64,000 nt of DNA from Rhizorhapis sp036570425 (GTDB lineage Bacteria > Pseudomonadota > Alphaproteobacteria > Sphingomonadales > Sphingomonadaceae): the NCBI GenBank assembly GCA_036570425.1, contig DATCYF010000011.1, positions 124,001 to 188,000 of the forward strand. The letters run 5' to 3'. Shown here in pieces: positions 1 to 8,909 of the stretch. A program made the translations under genes and the position numbers. Positions within the stretch are counted from its first letter, which is position 1. Each line of letters opens with the position of its first letter. Below the pieces are notes generated by a model. It had not been told where the DNA came from, did no database searches, and worked only from the letters and a program-made list of their open reading frames with translations.

Positions 1-1
1 C

Positions 2-550
2 GATGATGAAGCCATTGCCAAGAAGATCAATTCGGCGGTATTCCCCGGTTTGCAGGGCGGTCCTCTGATGCATGTCATTGCTGCCAAGGCCATTGCTTTC
101 GGCGAAGCGTTGCAGCCTGAGTTCAAGACTTATGCAAAGGCAGTCATTGCCAATGCCCAGGCCCTGGCCGGCCGCCTAAAGGAACGTGGCTCCGACATCG
201 TTTCGGGCGGCACTGACACGCATCTCGCTCTCGTCGATCTCCGGCCGCTGGGCGTCACCGGCAAGGATGCCGATGAGGCGCTTGAGCGTTCCGCCATTAC
301 TTGCAACAAGAATGGCGTACCCGGCGATCCCCTGCCGCCTACGAAGACAAGCGGCATCCGCGTGGGTTCGCCCGCAGGCACGACGCGCGGCTTCGGCATA
401 GCGGAATTTCAGCAGATCGGCGACATGATCGCTGACGTGCTCGACGCGCTGCGGGAGAAAGGCGAAGCTGGCGATCCCAAGGTAGAGGCGGACGTTCGTC
501 TCCGTGTTCGCGCGCTGTGTGAGCGTTTCCCCATTTATCCAGAGGCCTGA
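2..550 (+). CDS. glyA: Serine hydroxymethyltransferase, C-terminal part
   Basis: This is the last 182 codons of glyA; the 5' part lies off the left edge. The enzyme is a PLP-dependent cytosolic transferase that interconverts serine and glycine while charging tetrahydrofolate with a one-carbon unit. The visible part opens with DDEAIAKKINSAVFPG and QGGPLMHVIAAKA, the conserved stretch just after the PLP-lysine region in SHMT, and ends in the small C-terminal domain (GTPAGTTRGF-like: GSPAGTTRGFG). The PLP lysine itself is not in the window. nrdR follows three bases after the stop, the usual alphaproteobacterial glyA-nrdR pair. Identification is firm from family knowledge; only the N-terminal half is unseen. 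Confidence 0.95.
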   Translation, partial: DDEAIAKKINSAVFPGLQGGPLMHVIAAKAIAFGEALQPEFKTYAKAVIANAQALAGRLKERGSDIVSGGTDTHLALVDLRPLGVTGKDADEALERSAITCNKNGVPGDPLPPTKTSGIRVGSPAGTTRGFGIAEFQQIGDMIADVLDALREKGEAGDPKVEADVRLRVRALCERFPIYPEA

Positions 551-553
551 TCC

Positions 554-1015
554 TTGCGCTGCCCCTTTTGCGGCCATGAGGACAGCCAGGTGAAGGACAG
601 TCGTCCTACCGAGGACGGCGCGGCAATACGCAGGCGGCGGCAATGCGAAGGCTGCGCCGCCCGCTTCACGACCTTCGAGCGCATTCAGCTACGGGATTTT
701 TGGGTGGTCAAGAGTGAAGGCCGTCGCGAGCCTTTCGACCGCGAAAAGCTGGCCCGTTCCGTGGAGATCGCCTGCCGCAAGCGAGCGATCGATCCTGTCC
801 GCATGGAAAAACTCGTCTCCGGAATCCAACGCCAGCTTGAAACCAGCGGCGAAAGTGAGGTGCAGGCCCAAACTATCGGCGAAATGGTGATGGAGGGCCT
901 GAAGGGGCTGGACAGCGTCGCCTACATCCGCTTCGCCAGCGTCTACAAGGATTTCCGGGAAGCGAAAGATTTTGAAGACTTCGTGGGATCAGTGAAAGAG
1001 GTCGGGGGTGAGTAA
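554..1015 (+). CDS. nrdR: Transcriptional repressor NrdR
   Basis: NrdR represses ribonucleotide reductase genes by binding NrdR boxes when its ATP-cone senses dATP/ATP. The 153-residue protein is full length. It starts with a zinc ribbon (CPFCG at residues 3-7, then CEGCAARF near 31-38), followed by the RRRR basic stretch and an ATP-cone of about residues 49-139 (VVKSEGRREPFDREKL). The start is TTG, chosen because MRCPFC is the invariant family N-terminus and the stop of glyA lies just upstream; the rare start suggests weak or coupled translation. It is probably cotranscribed with glyA and the downstream methyltransferase gene. Confidence 0.95.
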   Translation: MRCPFCGHEDSQVKDSRPTEDGAAIRRRRQCEGCAARFTTFERIQLRDFWVVKSEGRREPFDREKLARSVEIACRKRAIDPVRMEKLVSGIQRQLETSGESEVQAQTIGEMVMEGLKGLDSVAYIRFASVYKDFREAKDFEDFVGSVKEVGGE

Positions 1016-1159
1016 CCCATTGCCATTCCTGAATGTGGGGCATGCCAAAGAGTTGAAACCGCGCGAAGTAGTAATAAACCGCGTAGGCGGGTCTTTCTCG
1101 GAGCGCCTCGCTATGCGGTCGCCTCGACTCGTCCAACGGCTGCTCAGCAAGAACGAACG

Positions 1160-1879
1160 ATGATATCTGTCCCCCCGGTCATTGTTCTCGTGCGGCCGCA
1201 ACTGGGCCAAAACATTGGCAAGGCAGCACGCGCCATGCTGAATTTCGGACTCACTGAAATGCGTTTGATCGCGCCGCGAGATGGCTGGCCCAATCCGGAT
1301 GCGGGTCCTTCGGCGGCTGGCGCCGATATTATTCTTGAGCGCGCAGCAGTCTTCGAAACACTTGCAGAAGCGGTCGCCGATTGCACGCATGTCTACGCCA
1401 CGACCGTTCGGAAGCGTGGCGTCACCAAGCCAGTCGTCACGCCCGAGGAAGCGGCACGCGAAATCCGGGATCAGCCAGGGCGCAGCGCCCTTGTCTTCGG
1501 CCCGGAACGGTCGGGCCTTGAAACGGATGATGTAGCGCTTGCCCGGAAAATCCTGACGGTTCCAATCAATCCGGAGTTTGGTTCGCTGAACTTGGCGCAG
1601 GCCGTGATGCTATGCAGTTATGAATGGTCAAAACACCAAGCGTTGGCCAGCCCCACCCTGACTGAGCTTGCCCCTCCTGCGCCTCAGGAGGAACTTGACG
1701 CCATGATTATCCGGTTGGAGGATATGCTCGATAAAGCCGGCTATTTCTTCCCGCCCGATCGCGTTCCGGCGACCAAGCGCACGCTGCGCACGCTGCTCAC
1801 CAAGCCCGGGTGGAACAGCCTTGAGATAAGAACCTTGCGCGGCGTGTTGTCGTCGCTTGCCAATCCGCGCGAACGTTAG
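1160..1879 (+). CDS. TrmJ-like SPOUT RNA methyltransferase
   Basis: This SpoU/TrmH-family 2'-O-ribose methyltransferase resembles TrmJ, which modifies nucleotide 32 of tRNAs using S-adenosylmethionine. All three SPOUT motifs are visible: motif 1 NIGKAARAMLNFG (residues 15-27), motif 2 ALVFGPERSGL (about 114-124), and motif 3 with EFGSLNLAQAVMLCSYEW (about 141-158), which forms the trefoil-knot SAM site. Its 239 residues match the compact TrmJ type. It lies 144 bp after nrdR, a spacer in which I see no gene, and has no strong Shine-Dalgarno. Exact substrate (tRNA Cm32/Um32 versus another RNA) cannot be settled from sequence alone, so no symbol is given. Confidence 0.88.
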   Translation: MISVPPVIVLVRPQLGQNIGKAARAMLNFGLTEMRLIAPRDGWPNPDAGPSAAGADIILERAAVFETLAEAVADCTHVYATTVRKRGVTKPVVTPEEAAREIRDQPGRSALVFGPERSGLETDDVALARKILTVPINPEFGSLNLAQAVMLCSYEWSKHQALASPTLTELAPPAPQEELDAMIIRLEDMLDKAGYFFPPDRVPATKRTLRTLLTKPGWNSLEIRTLRGVLSSLANPRER

Positions 1880-1919
1880 AGCATATTCGGATTGCCTGAT
1901 ATAAATGTAAGGCTAGGCT

Positions 1920-2228
1920 CTAGGTCCGCCGATCGAACGCATCCATTTCATAAGCGATCGATCCTTCGACGAGCCGATCCCATATTTCGCCAACAAGCTC
2001 TGCGGGCACGCCCAGCCGTATGGCTTCCGCTTGCGCGTTGGCAATGACTTCTGTCTTGCGCGGTTCATCGCGAACCATCTCGCGATTGGGCTTGATCCGG
2101 GCGGCGGCTCGCATATAGGCGAAGCGGCGGGCAAGCAGTGCGACAAGTTCCCTGTCAACCGTGTCCACTCCGATGCGGACATCCTTCATGGTCTGGCATT
2201 GTTCGGCGGGGATGATCATGTCTGGCAT
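1920..2228 (-). CDS. Chorismate mutase (AroQ type)
   Basis: A 102-residue all-helical AroQ-class chorismate mutase, which converts chorismate to prephenate for phenylalanine and tyrosine synthesis. The pattern MKDVRIGVDTVDRELVALL, then RRFAYMRAAARIK, matches the first AroQ helix with its catalytic Arg and Lys, and ends with the third helix (IWDRLVEGSIAYEM). The reading frame is open for 41 more codons upstream, but those residues (basic, unlike the family) lie in the promoter region of rpsD, so I start at the MPDMI methionine. PchB-like isochorismate-pyruvate lyases have the same fold and are an alternative. It is transcribed divergently from rpsD. Confidence 0.82.
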   Translation of the reverse strand: MPDMIIPAEQCQTMKDVRIGVDTVDRELVALLARRFAYMRAAARIKPNREMVRDEPRKTEVIANAQAEAIRLGVPAELVGEIWDRLVEGSIAYEMDAFDRRT

Positions 2229-2275
2229 GGCTACGCCACTATGCATGTAGGCCGCCGCTGTCGAGCGTAAATGGG

Positions 2276-2304
2276 TTGACTCCATCCTTTGCCGCCCCCA
2301 TAGG
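2276..2304 (+). promoter_or_regulatory. Probable rpsD promoter
   Basis: TTGACT and CATAGG are separated by exactly 17 bp, about 110 bp ahead of the rpsD start. The same TTGAC-N17-ATAGG layout occurs ahead of rpsL in this window, which strengthens the call. The start of transcription would be near base 2311. Seen in sequence; activity is inferred. Confidence 0.55.
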
Positions 2305-2411
2305 CGACGCTTCGCGATTGGCTCTGCACCCCGGTGAAGCAGCGGCCGCATTGGAATTTATTCCGATGGTGCGGTTCCGGGCATTTTGAAACAGCAAATT
2401 GGAGACGTCAC

Positions 2412-3026
2412 ATGACGAAGCGCACCAGCGCCAAGCATAAACTCGACCGCCGGATGGGTGAAAACATCTGGGGCCGTCCGAAATCCCCGGTCAACAAGCG
2501 TGAATATGGCCCCGGCCAGCATGGGCAGCGCCGCAAGGGCAAGATGTCCGACTTCGGCATTCAGTTGCGCGCGAAGCAGAAGCTGAAGGGCTATTATGGC
2601 GATGTGACCGAAAAGCAGTTCAAGAAGGCATATTTTGAAGCCGCCCGTATGAAGGGCGACACTGGCCAGAACCTTATCGGTTTCCTGGAACGCCGTCTGG
2701 ATGCTGTTGTCTACCGCGCCAAGTTCGCGCCGACGATCTTCTCGGCTCGCCAGATCGTGAGCCACGGCCACATTTATGTAAACGGCGTAAAGTGCAACAT
2801 CGCCTCGCGGCTCGTGAAGCCCGGCGATGAAATCAGCCTTGGCAAGAAGGCGCAGGAAATGGCGCTGGTCATGGAAGCACAGAGCCTCGCCGAACGCGAC
2901 ATTCCTGATTATGTTACGCCCGATGGCAACGCGAAAGTGACCTATGTCCGCGTGCCTACGTTGGACGAGGTTCCTTATCCGGTCCGCATGGAACCCAATC
3001 TGGTCGTCGAATTCTATTCGCGCTGA
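2412..3026 (+). CDS. rpsD: 30S ribosomal protein S4
   Basis: S4 is a primary 16S rRNA-binding protein that nucleates assembly of the 30S body. The 204-residue product begins MTKRTSAKHKLDRRMG and carries the S4 RNA-binding domain (ERRLDAVVYRAKFA near residue 94, then SHGHIYVNG). The alphaproteobacterial form lacks the N-terminal zinc cysteines seen in some phyla, as here. A GGAGACG ribosome-binding site lies just upstream of this ATG, which rules out the longer in-frame start. It stands alone rather than in an rpoA operon, between its own promoter and terminator. Confidence 0.97.
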   Translation: MTKRTSAKHKLDRRMGENIWGRPKSPVNKREYGPGQHGQRRKGKMSDFGIQLRAKQKLKGYYGDVTEKQFKKAYFEAARMKGDTGQNLIGFLERRLDAVVYRAKFAPTIFSARQIVSHGHIYVNGVKCNIASRLVKPGDEISLGKKAQEMALVMEAQSLAERDIPDYVTPDGNAKVTYVRVPTLDEVPYPVRMEPNLVVEFYSR

Positions 3027-3052
3027 TCGATATCGGCATAAACACAACGAAG

Positions 3053-3079
3053 AAGGCGGTCCTCACGGGCCGCCTTTTT
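3053..3079 (+). terminator. rpsD rho-independent terminator
   Basis: A 10-bp stem (AAGGCGGTCC with GGGCCGCCTT, one G-U pair) and a four-base loop are followed by T's, starting about 25 bases after the rpsD stop. It closes a monocistronic rpsD unit. Confidence 0.9.
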
Positions 3080-3158
3080 CATATCCACGAATGTCATTCT
3101 CGAACCGAGGATAAAGTTGTGCCTTATCACGTTGCAGCTTTTCCCTTATCGAGGGCGC

Positions 3159-4055
3159 ATGGCCACCATAACTGTCCGCCAACTCGAAATTTTCTCTCAG
3201 GCCGTGAAGCACGGCAGTTTCCGTAATTGCGCGAGGCAAATCGGTGTCTCGCAAGTGGCCATCAGCGATCACATCCGGCAACTCGAACAGCGGCTCGGCC
3301 ATAAACTTTTTGAGCGAATCTCAGGCGGGGCGTCAGTTCTCACGCCAGCGGGAAAGCGTGCTTATGCCCACGCAACCCATATTTTGGCAGGAATGGACAA
3401 GCTGATCGCCGAAATGGCCCAAGCTGATGCCGACCATCCTCCCCTGCCCCGCAAGCTGGTGATCGCCGCCCACAGTTTCATTCTCCGCTATTTTCAGGAT
3501 GCACTCGCCCAATTCGAGGAGGACATGCCCGAAATCGGAATCGAACTGGATCTCGACACCTGTTCGGCTGGTCCCCTGGCGGAAAAGATGCGCAAAGGCA
3601 CCGTCGATATTGGCTTTTTCTATGCACTAGGCACACCTACCGAACCCGAATCGGATCTGGTCTGGCATGAGCCACTGGCTCTGTTCGTCGCCAAGGATCA
3701 TGATCTGGCGCAGAGGCCGCATGTTCAGCCCAGCGATGTCATCAAATATCCTCTTGTCCGTTTCAGCGAGCGCAATCATCTGGGGTTGCTCATCAACGAA
3801 GCAATGGAACAGGCAGGCCTGGGCGATTGCACCGTCGCCACTGAAACGGACGATTATGGTTTGATCCTGAGCAGTGTGCGAAAGATTCACGGCTGTTTTT
3901 GCATGCTTGAGTCCTCGTCGGCCGATTTGCGCAATGTGGGCGGCCTGCAGCCCATAGCTTTTGCAGGTGAGCTTCCCGATATCGCGGTGCGCCGTGCCGT
4001 TCGCGCGCCCTGGCGGAATGACCCGGTTGTCATCAAGCTGCTTTCTACGCTGTAA
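3159..4055 (+). CDS. LysR-family transcriptional regulator
   Basis: A 298-residue LysR-type regulator. Residues 1-60 form the winged helix-turn-helix (TVRQLEIFSQAVKHGSF, then IGVSQVAISDHIRQLEQRLG), and about 90-295 form the periplasmic-binding-like effector domain. I start at MATITV, which has GAGGGC nine bases upstream and fits the family N-terminus; a TTG 14 codons earlier is less likely. The next gene, opgG, is on the same strand 87 bp downstream, so regulation of the glucan genes is possible but not shown. The effector is unknown. Confidence 0.88.
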   Translation: MATITVRQLEIFSQAVKHGSFRNCARQIGVSQVAISDHIRQLEQRLGHKLFERISGGASVLTPAGKRAYAHATHILAGMDKLIAEMAQADADHPPLPRKLVIAAHSFILRYFQDALAQFEEDMPEIGIELDLDTCSAGPLAEKMRKGTVDIGFFYALGTPTEPESDLVWHEPLALFVAKDHDLAQRPHVQPSDVIKYPLVRFSERNHLGLLINEAMEQAGLGDCTVATETDDYGLILSSVRKIHGCFCMLESSSADLRNVGGLQPIAFAGELPDIAVRRAVRAPWRNDPVVIKLLSTL

Positions 4056-4142
4056 GAAGCATTCGTCGCATGGCTGCACCAACCGGGCAGGCAGGCATCT
4101 TCATTCAGCATGACTTAATGTGAACGAGGCGATTGGGACGGC

Positions 4143-5678
4143 ATGGTGACACGACGCCAGACTATGTTCGGATTAGCAGGCTTAATAGCGGCTCCCGCTG
4201 TTATTACCGATGCGATCGGCAAGGAGACTGCCCAACCCTTCTCCTGGGAAGGCTTGCAGGCGCGTGCGCTCCAATTGTCGCGCCAGCCATGGCGTGCGCC
4301 CAAGGTGGGATCCGCGCTGCTCGACAAGATGACGTATGACGCGCTGGCGAAGATCACGTACCGGGATAATAAAACCTTGTGGCGGGAATATGAGGACACA
4401 TCCGGCGTCCGCTTCTTTCCCTTGTCCATGTATGCACGCCGGCCGGTCGATATTTTCGTTATTGAAAAGGGCAAAGCTCGCCGCTTCTCCTATAGCCCAT
4501 CGCTATTTCAGGCTCCCCATGACCATCCGCTCACAAAATTGGGTGCCGCCGGGGGATTTTCCGGTTTCCGCCTCATGAACAAGGGGAATATCGGCGACTG
4601 GCTGGCGTTTCAGGGTGCGTCTTATTTCCGTTCGGCCGGGCCGCTGCATCAATATGGCCTGTCCGCTCGCGGAATCGCCATCGACACTGGACTGAGCAAA
4701 ACCGAAGAATTCCCCGAATTCACCGAGTTCTGGCTGGAGCGAAGCCCTGAAGGCATCGTAACCGTTTACGCGCTGCTTGATGGGCCGAGCGTCACTGGCG
4801 CTTATCGCTTCGTCAATCGACAGGGCACAGACGAAATGACGCAAGACATATCGGCTGTCATCCATCTACGCGATGCCGTCGAGCGGCTGGGTATTGCGCC
4901 GCAAACCAGTATGTTCTGGTATGGTGAGGGCAACCTCAACCCAAAGAGGGATTGGACCAAAAAGGACTGGAGGCCGGAAATTCACGATTCCGATGGCCTT
5001 GCCATTCGTACCGGCGCTGGAGAACGAATTTGGCGGCCGGTCAACAATCCGATGCGTCCACAGGTGAACAGCTTTTCCGATACATCCCTGCAAGGCTTCG
5101 GCCTGATGCAGCGCGATCGACATTTCGACCACTATCAGGACGATGCCGTATTCTATGAAAAGCGACCGAATCTGTGGACCGAACCGCAGGGGGATTGGGG
5201 CGCAGGCGCAGTGATGCTCTATGAGATTCCCACGACGAGCGAATATGAGGATAATATCGTCGCCTTCTGGACGCCGCGTGCGCCGGCAAGCGCCGGAGCC
5301 CGGTTTGCGCATGATTATCGTCTCCGCTGGACGGGCGGGGAACCGGAGGCGCTGTCAGTAGCCAGAATTGTCAATTGCTGGACGGGCCAAGGCGGGCTTC
5401 CCGGCCGACCCCATCGTGAAAATGCAGGTAAAATCGTGGTCGACTTTGAAGGCGAACGCTTCAGTGGACTGGACTATCGAAGCCCAGTCGAGCCCGCCGT
5501 CAATATTTCCAACGGTGTATTGCTCAATTCGGGTTGTTATCCGGTAGCCGGTCAAAAGAACTATTGGCGGCTTATCCTGGATATTGAACGTAACGACGCG
5601 GAACCAGCAGATGTTCGTGCATTTTTGAGATTCAAAAATGATGCAATTACAGAAACATTATTATATCAGCTCTTCTGA
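4143..5678 (+). CDS. opgG: Periplasmic glucan biosynthesis protein OpgG/OpgD family
   Basis: This 511-residue MdoG-family protein acts in the periplasm on osmoregulated glucans, helping to branch or release the backbone made by OpgH. The N-terminus VTRRQTMFGLAG followed by an Ala/Ile-rich stretch looks like a Tat-type export signal. The mature part begins with FSWEGLQARA and continues with typical family segments (YDALAKITYRDNKTLW, NKGNIGDWLAFQGASYFRS, SMFWYGEGN). A Tat signal is a feature of E. coli OpgD, so OpgD-type is an alternative name. opgH lies 117 bp downstream on the same strand and the two probably form an operon. Confidence 0.9.
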   Translation: MVTRRQTMFGLAGLIAAPAVITDAIGKETAQPFSWEGLQARALQLSRQPWRAPKVGSALLDKMTYDALAKITYRDNKTLWREYEDTSGVRFFPLSMYARRPVDIFVIEKGKARRFSYSPSLFQAPHDHPLTKLGAAGGFSGFRLMNKGNIGDWLAFQGASYFRSAGPLHQYGLSARGIAIDTGLSKTEEFPEFTEFWLERSPEGIVTVYALLDGPSVTGAYRFVNRQGTDEMTQDISAVIHLRDAVERLGIAPQTSMFWYGEGNLNPKRDWTKKDWRPEIHDSDGLAIRTGAGERIWRPVNNPMRPQVNSFSDTSLQGFGLMQRDRHFDHYQDDAVFYEKRPNLWTEPQGDWGAGAVMLYEIPTTSEYEDNIVAFWTPRAPASAGARFAHDYRLRWTGGEPEALSVARIVNCWTGQGGLPGRPHRENAGKIVVDFEGERFSGLDYRSPVEPAVNISNGVLLNSGCYPVAGQKNYWRLILDIERNDAEPADVRAFLRFKNDAITETLLYQLF

Positions 5679-5795
5679 ATAGGACCGCCTGCCGGGAACG
5701 CTTCCGTCTCCCGCCAGTTTTGTGTCAGGCCGTTACCCGGCCACAACGAAGATAAAGCCGCGGGCGGGGCCTGTGGCGCAAGCAATTAGCACGGA

Positions 5796-7703
5796 GTGGG
5801 CTACATTTTGCTGAAGAAATTCGGGGTCAAATCTGGGGTGCAGACTCAATCGGGGCACTGCATCATCAATGGCCAAATCGAAACGGGGGACTTGCCTGCG
5901 GAAGCCCCATTGGAAATGCCTGTGCAGGCGTTCGGCGAACAACCCGAAGCAAGGCGCCAAGTCGTCACTTCGCCCGTCGGAATCGCCGACAGGCGGTTGC
6001 TACTCATTCTGGGCACGCTGACCATAGGTCTGCTCGCGGCGTCCGAAATGACGCGGCCCTGGCGCCAGGACGGAATAAGTGTCGGGGATGCAGCGATGTT
6101 CCTGCTGCTTTTCAGTCTCTACGCATGGATCGCCTTCGGCTTTCTGAACGCACTCGCAGGGTTTCTGGGGCTGGCGGCGAATTGCCTGTCACCGCTGTTC
6201 CCCGATTACGGCCTGCCTTTGCCGCGAAGAAGGACCGCCATTTTGATTCCCATCTACAATGAGGATGTGGAACAGCTTTCGGACAGACTGCGTAAAATGA
6301 CGGCATCAATCCAGGAAGCTGGAGGGGGATCCCTATTCGATTTCTTCATTCTCAGCGATTCTCACGTCAAGCACGAAGGCCGGGAATATACCGCCTACAG
6401 AAGAATCAAGCAGACGAGCCCAGTCCCGGTCTATTATCGTCGGCGCCCGCAAAATGTTGCCCGCAAGCCCGGCAACATCGCTGAGTGGGTTCGTCGTTTC
6501 GGCGCTGCCTATGAATATATGATCGTTCTTGACGCGGATAGCCTGATGAGCGGCCGCGCCATGGTACAATTGGCGTCGGTCATGGATCGGGCCCCCGGAG
6601 TAGGCCTGATTCAGACCATTCCCACGGTCATCAACAGCAGAACATTATTCGCCCGGTGGCAGCAGTTCGCAGCCTCTGCTTATGGCACAATCGCGGGTGC
6701 GGGCCTCATCTGGTGGTCTGGAGCCGAAGCAACTTTCTGGGGTCACAACGCCATATTGCGGGTGCGGGCCTTCGCCGAAAGCTGCGGTCTGCCAGAACTT
6801 AGCGGCAAGGAACCCATGGGCGGCCATATCATGAGCCACGACATGGTGGAGGCCGCTCTGCTCCGCCGTCGCGGCTGGGGCGTCCATATGGCCAATCTTC
6901 CCACGGGAAGTCATGAGGAATTTCCTCCAACCCTTACTGACCTGGCGGTGCGCGACCGCCGCTGGTGTCAGGGAAACTTGCAGCATTTGCGCCTGCTTCG
7001 CGGATCGGGATTTCACTGGGTCAACCGGCTTCAACTGTTGATGGGCGCATCCGCCTATCTGACGTCTCCACTTTGGCTCATACTTGTTCTGTTCGGCGTG
7101 CTCCAACCGTTGGGCCTTTTCGGCGACAACCCCGCATTGCACCCATCAGGCTGGCCGCTTACGCTCACTATTGTTCTTTTGTTCGGTCCAAAAGTGCTGT
7201 CGGTTCTTTGGCTGCTCATCGATGACAGCCGACGCAAAGCTTTGGGCGGCCTGGATGGAATATTGAACAGCATAGCGATCGAAATTCCATTATCCATCCT
7301 TGTGGCGCCGCTCAACATGCTGACGCAGACTATGGCTATCATTGATATTATCCGTGGACGTCCGAGCGGCTGGTCAACGCAGCGCCGCGAGGCGGATGGC
7401 ACGACTATCCGCGATGCCGTATTTGCTTACCGCTGGCATGTAGCAATGGGCGTGCTGTGCCTGGCTCCCGTCATGACAGGTGCCACAATCGATTTCTGGA
7501 TGCTGCCCATTATCGCAGGTCTGCTGCTTGCGCCGGTAACGGCCACACTGACCTCGCGCCGGGACCTAGGCGATTGGTTGGCGAGCAACGGCATATTCAC
7601 CGCTGAGGGCGAGGTCGTTCCTGCGTCCCGCGCGGACAGGCTTCCGCATGGCGCGCCAGCGATCATGCCGCTGCTTGCACCTTCAAGGGCACTGCAGGAA
7701 TAG
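5796..7703 (+). CDS. opgH: Glucans biosynthesis glucosyltransferase H
   Basis: OpgH is an inner-membrane family 2 glycosyltransferase that polymerises glucose from UDP-glucose into the glucan backbone and passes it to the periplasm. The GT2 core shows RRTAILIPIYNED, the VLDADSLMSG metal-binding aspartates, and RRWCQGN (the Q/R-x-x-R-W acceptor motif); hydrophobic segments flank it at about residues 65-85, 100-130 and in the last 220 residues. At 635 residues it is much shorter than the 847-residue E. coli protein, lacking most of the cytosolic N-terminal region. The start is uncertain: GTG is shown, but a TTG four codons later sits 11 bases after GGAG, and an ATG lies 40 codons in. Confidence 0.9.
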   Translation: MGYILLKKFGVKSGVQTQSGHCIINGQIETGDLPAEAPLEMPVQAFGEQPEARRQVVTSPVGIADRRLLLILGTLTIGLLAASEMTRPWRQDGISVGDAAMFLLLFSLYAWIAFGFLNALAGFLGLAANCLSPLFPDYGLPLPRRRTAILIPIYNEDVEQLSDRLRKMTASIQEAGGGSLFDFFILSDSHVKHEGREYTAYRRIKQTSPVPVYYRRRPQNVARKPGNIAEWVRRFGAAYEYMIVLDADSLMSGRAMVQLASVMDRAPGVGLIQTIPTVINSRTLFARWQQFAASAYGTIAGAGLIWWSGAEATFWGHNAILRVRAFAESCGLPELSGKEPMGGHIMSHDMVEAALLRRRGWGVHMANLPTGSHEEFPPTLTDLAVRDRRWCQGNLQHLRLLRGSGFHWVNRLQLLMGASAYLTSPLWLILVLFGVLQPLGLFGDNPALHPSGWPLTLTIVLLFGPKVLSVLWLLIDDSRRKALGGLDGILNSIAIEIPLSILVAPLNMLTQTMAIIDIIRGRPSGWSTQRREADGTTIRDAVFAYRWHVAMGVLCLAPVMTGATIDFWMLPIIAGLLLAPVTATLTSRRDLGDWLASNGIFTAEGEVVPASRADRLPHGAPAIMPLLAPSRALQE

Positions 7704-7725
7704 CGCGCATCAGCTCACTGAAATT

Positions 7726-8124
7726 TCATTGTCCGCGAAGCCGCACAATCGAACATCCTACCGCCGCATCGGGATAGATGTTCGGTTTGCAGCTTTCTAC
7801 CGCCACCGCCATGACGGGAGAAAAGGCGAGGCAAAGCGCAGCCACACGATCACAAAAATGTTCCTGCAAGGCAAATTTCTGTACTTTCGCGAGTTTTTCG
7901 ATCTGGAGGCGCAGGAAATCGTAGTCGACGACCTCCCTTATCTCATCCTCGACGGGATGATCGTATAGCGAGAGCATTTCCACTGATACGAGCACCGGCT
8001 GCGATCGTTCCAGTTCATGTTCATGGATGCCCAGGAACATTTCAACGCGATAATTTTCAAGTCGCGTGACATAAGCGTGGCCGATATTCAGGTCGTCGGG
8101 CAGAAAACGAAAAAGCAGGCTCAT
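7726..8124 (-). CDS. folB: Dihydroneopterin aldolase
   Basis: FolB converts 7,8-dihydroneopterin to 6-hydroxymethyl-dihydropterin and glycolaldehyde in tetrahydrofolate synthesis. In 132 residues the family marks are clear: FLGIHEHE near residue 31 (substrate-binding Glu) and the late KPNIYP (catalytic-region Lys), between which lies DYDFLRLQIEKLA. Its ATG overlaps the stop of the upstream SDR gene in an ATGA, implying translational coupling in a folE-SDR-folB operon. A small N-terminal extension before HAYVTRLENYRV is unusual but in frame. Alternatives such as FolX are less likely beside folE. Confidence 0.87.
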   Translation of the reverse strand: MSLLFRFLPDDLNIGHAYVTRLENYRVEMFLGIHEHELERSQPVLVSVEMLSLYDHPVEDEIREVVDYDFLRLQIEKLAKVQKFALQEHFCDRVAALCLAFSPVMAVAVESCKPNIYPDAAVGCSIVRLRGQ

Positions 8125-8906
8125 ACCGTCCCCTCATCCATGAACATGACATCACGCGGTTGATCCACAAAGCGTTGTCCGCCATCCACCCAGATGCATT
8201 GGCCGTTTATCGCTGTATTGCTCAGCAGCATCCGAACTGCGGCTGCGACGTGCTGTGACGATGAGGCGCGCCCGAGCAGATTATGACGAGCGACCATTTC
8301 AAACTCCTCTTTGCTCTGTCCTCCGCTGGGTAGGGTGATGCCCGGCGCTACGGCGTTCACGCGGCAGCGGCCCAAATAATCCTGAGCCATCAGCGTTGTT
8401 GCGCCGGCCAGGGCATAGCGTCCGACCGAATAGCTGAAGAAATCAGGATTGGGATTGGCGAGCTTTTGGTCAAGCAAGTTGACGATAGCACCCCGCGCTC
8501 CATTTGGAAGCTGTTGCACGAAGCATTTGGCGAGCAGGATTGGCGCAAAAACATTCGCGCGGAAATGTGCTTCCAATCCCGCCTGGGTAGCGTCTGAAGC
8601 GCGATCGAAAGCAAAAACCGAGGCATTGTTGACGAGCGCGTGAAACGGTTCGCCCAGTGCATCGCTGGCACGATCCATCAGTGTTTCCGCCTCAGCAGGA
8701 TTTTCAAGATCGGCCGCGCACAAAACGGCCTTGCCTCCCGCCATCACGATCTCGTCACGCAACGCCTCTGCCTCATTCAGGGAATGGCGATAGTGGATGG
8801 CAACCGCATAGCCATTCGCAGCAAGCGCGCGTGCGATGGCCGCACCGATCCGGCGAGCGGCCCCAGTGATCAGCACATTGCCGAGCGGCGCATGCGCCCC
8901 GGCCAT
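8121..8906 (-). CDS. FolM/PTR1-like SDR oxidoreductase with atypical active site
   Basis: A 261-residue short-chain dehydrogenase. The cofactor loop reads TGAARRIGAAIA, the RIG form typical of FolM dihydromonapterin reductase and pteridine reductase PTR1, which use NADPH. NNASVF and VNAVAPGITLP are the other standard SDR motifs. The catalytic serine is replaced by Asp (NLLDQK), as in PTR1, but the usual YxxxK reads YSVGR, giving Arg for the catalytic Lys. It sits between folE (3-bp gap) and folB (ATGA overlap), so a role in pterin reduction is likely. Whether the Arg form is active is unknown. Confidence 0.8.
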   Translation of the reverse strand: MAGAHAPLGNVLITGAARRIGAAIARALAANGYAVAIHYRHSLNEAEALRDEIVMAGGKAVLCAADLENPAEAETLMDRASDALGEPFHALVNNASVFAFDRASDATQAGLEAHFRANVFAPILLAKCFVQQLPNGARGAIVNLLDQKLANPNPDFFSYSVGRYALAGATTLMAQDYLGRCRVNAVAPGITLPSGGQSKEEFEMVARHNLLGRASSSQHVAAAVRMLLSNTAINGQCIWVDGGQRFVDQPRDVMFMDEGTV

Positions 8907-8909
8907 GGT

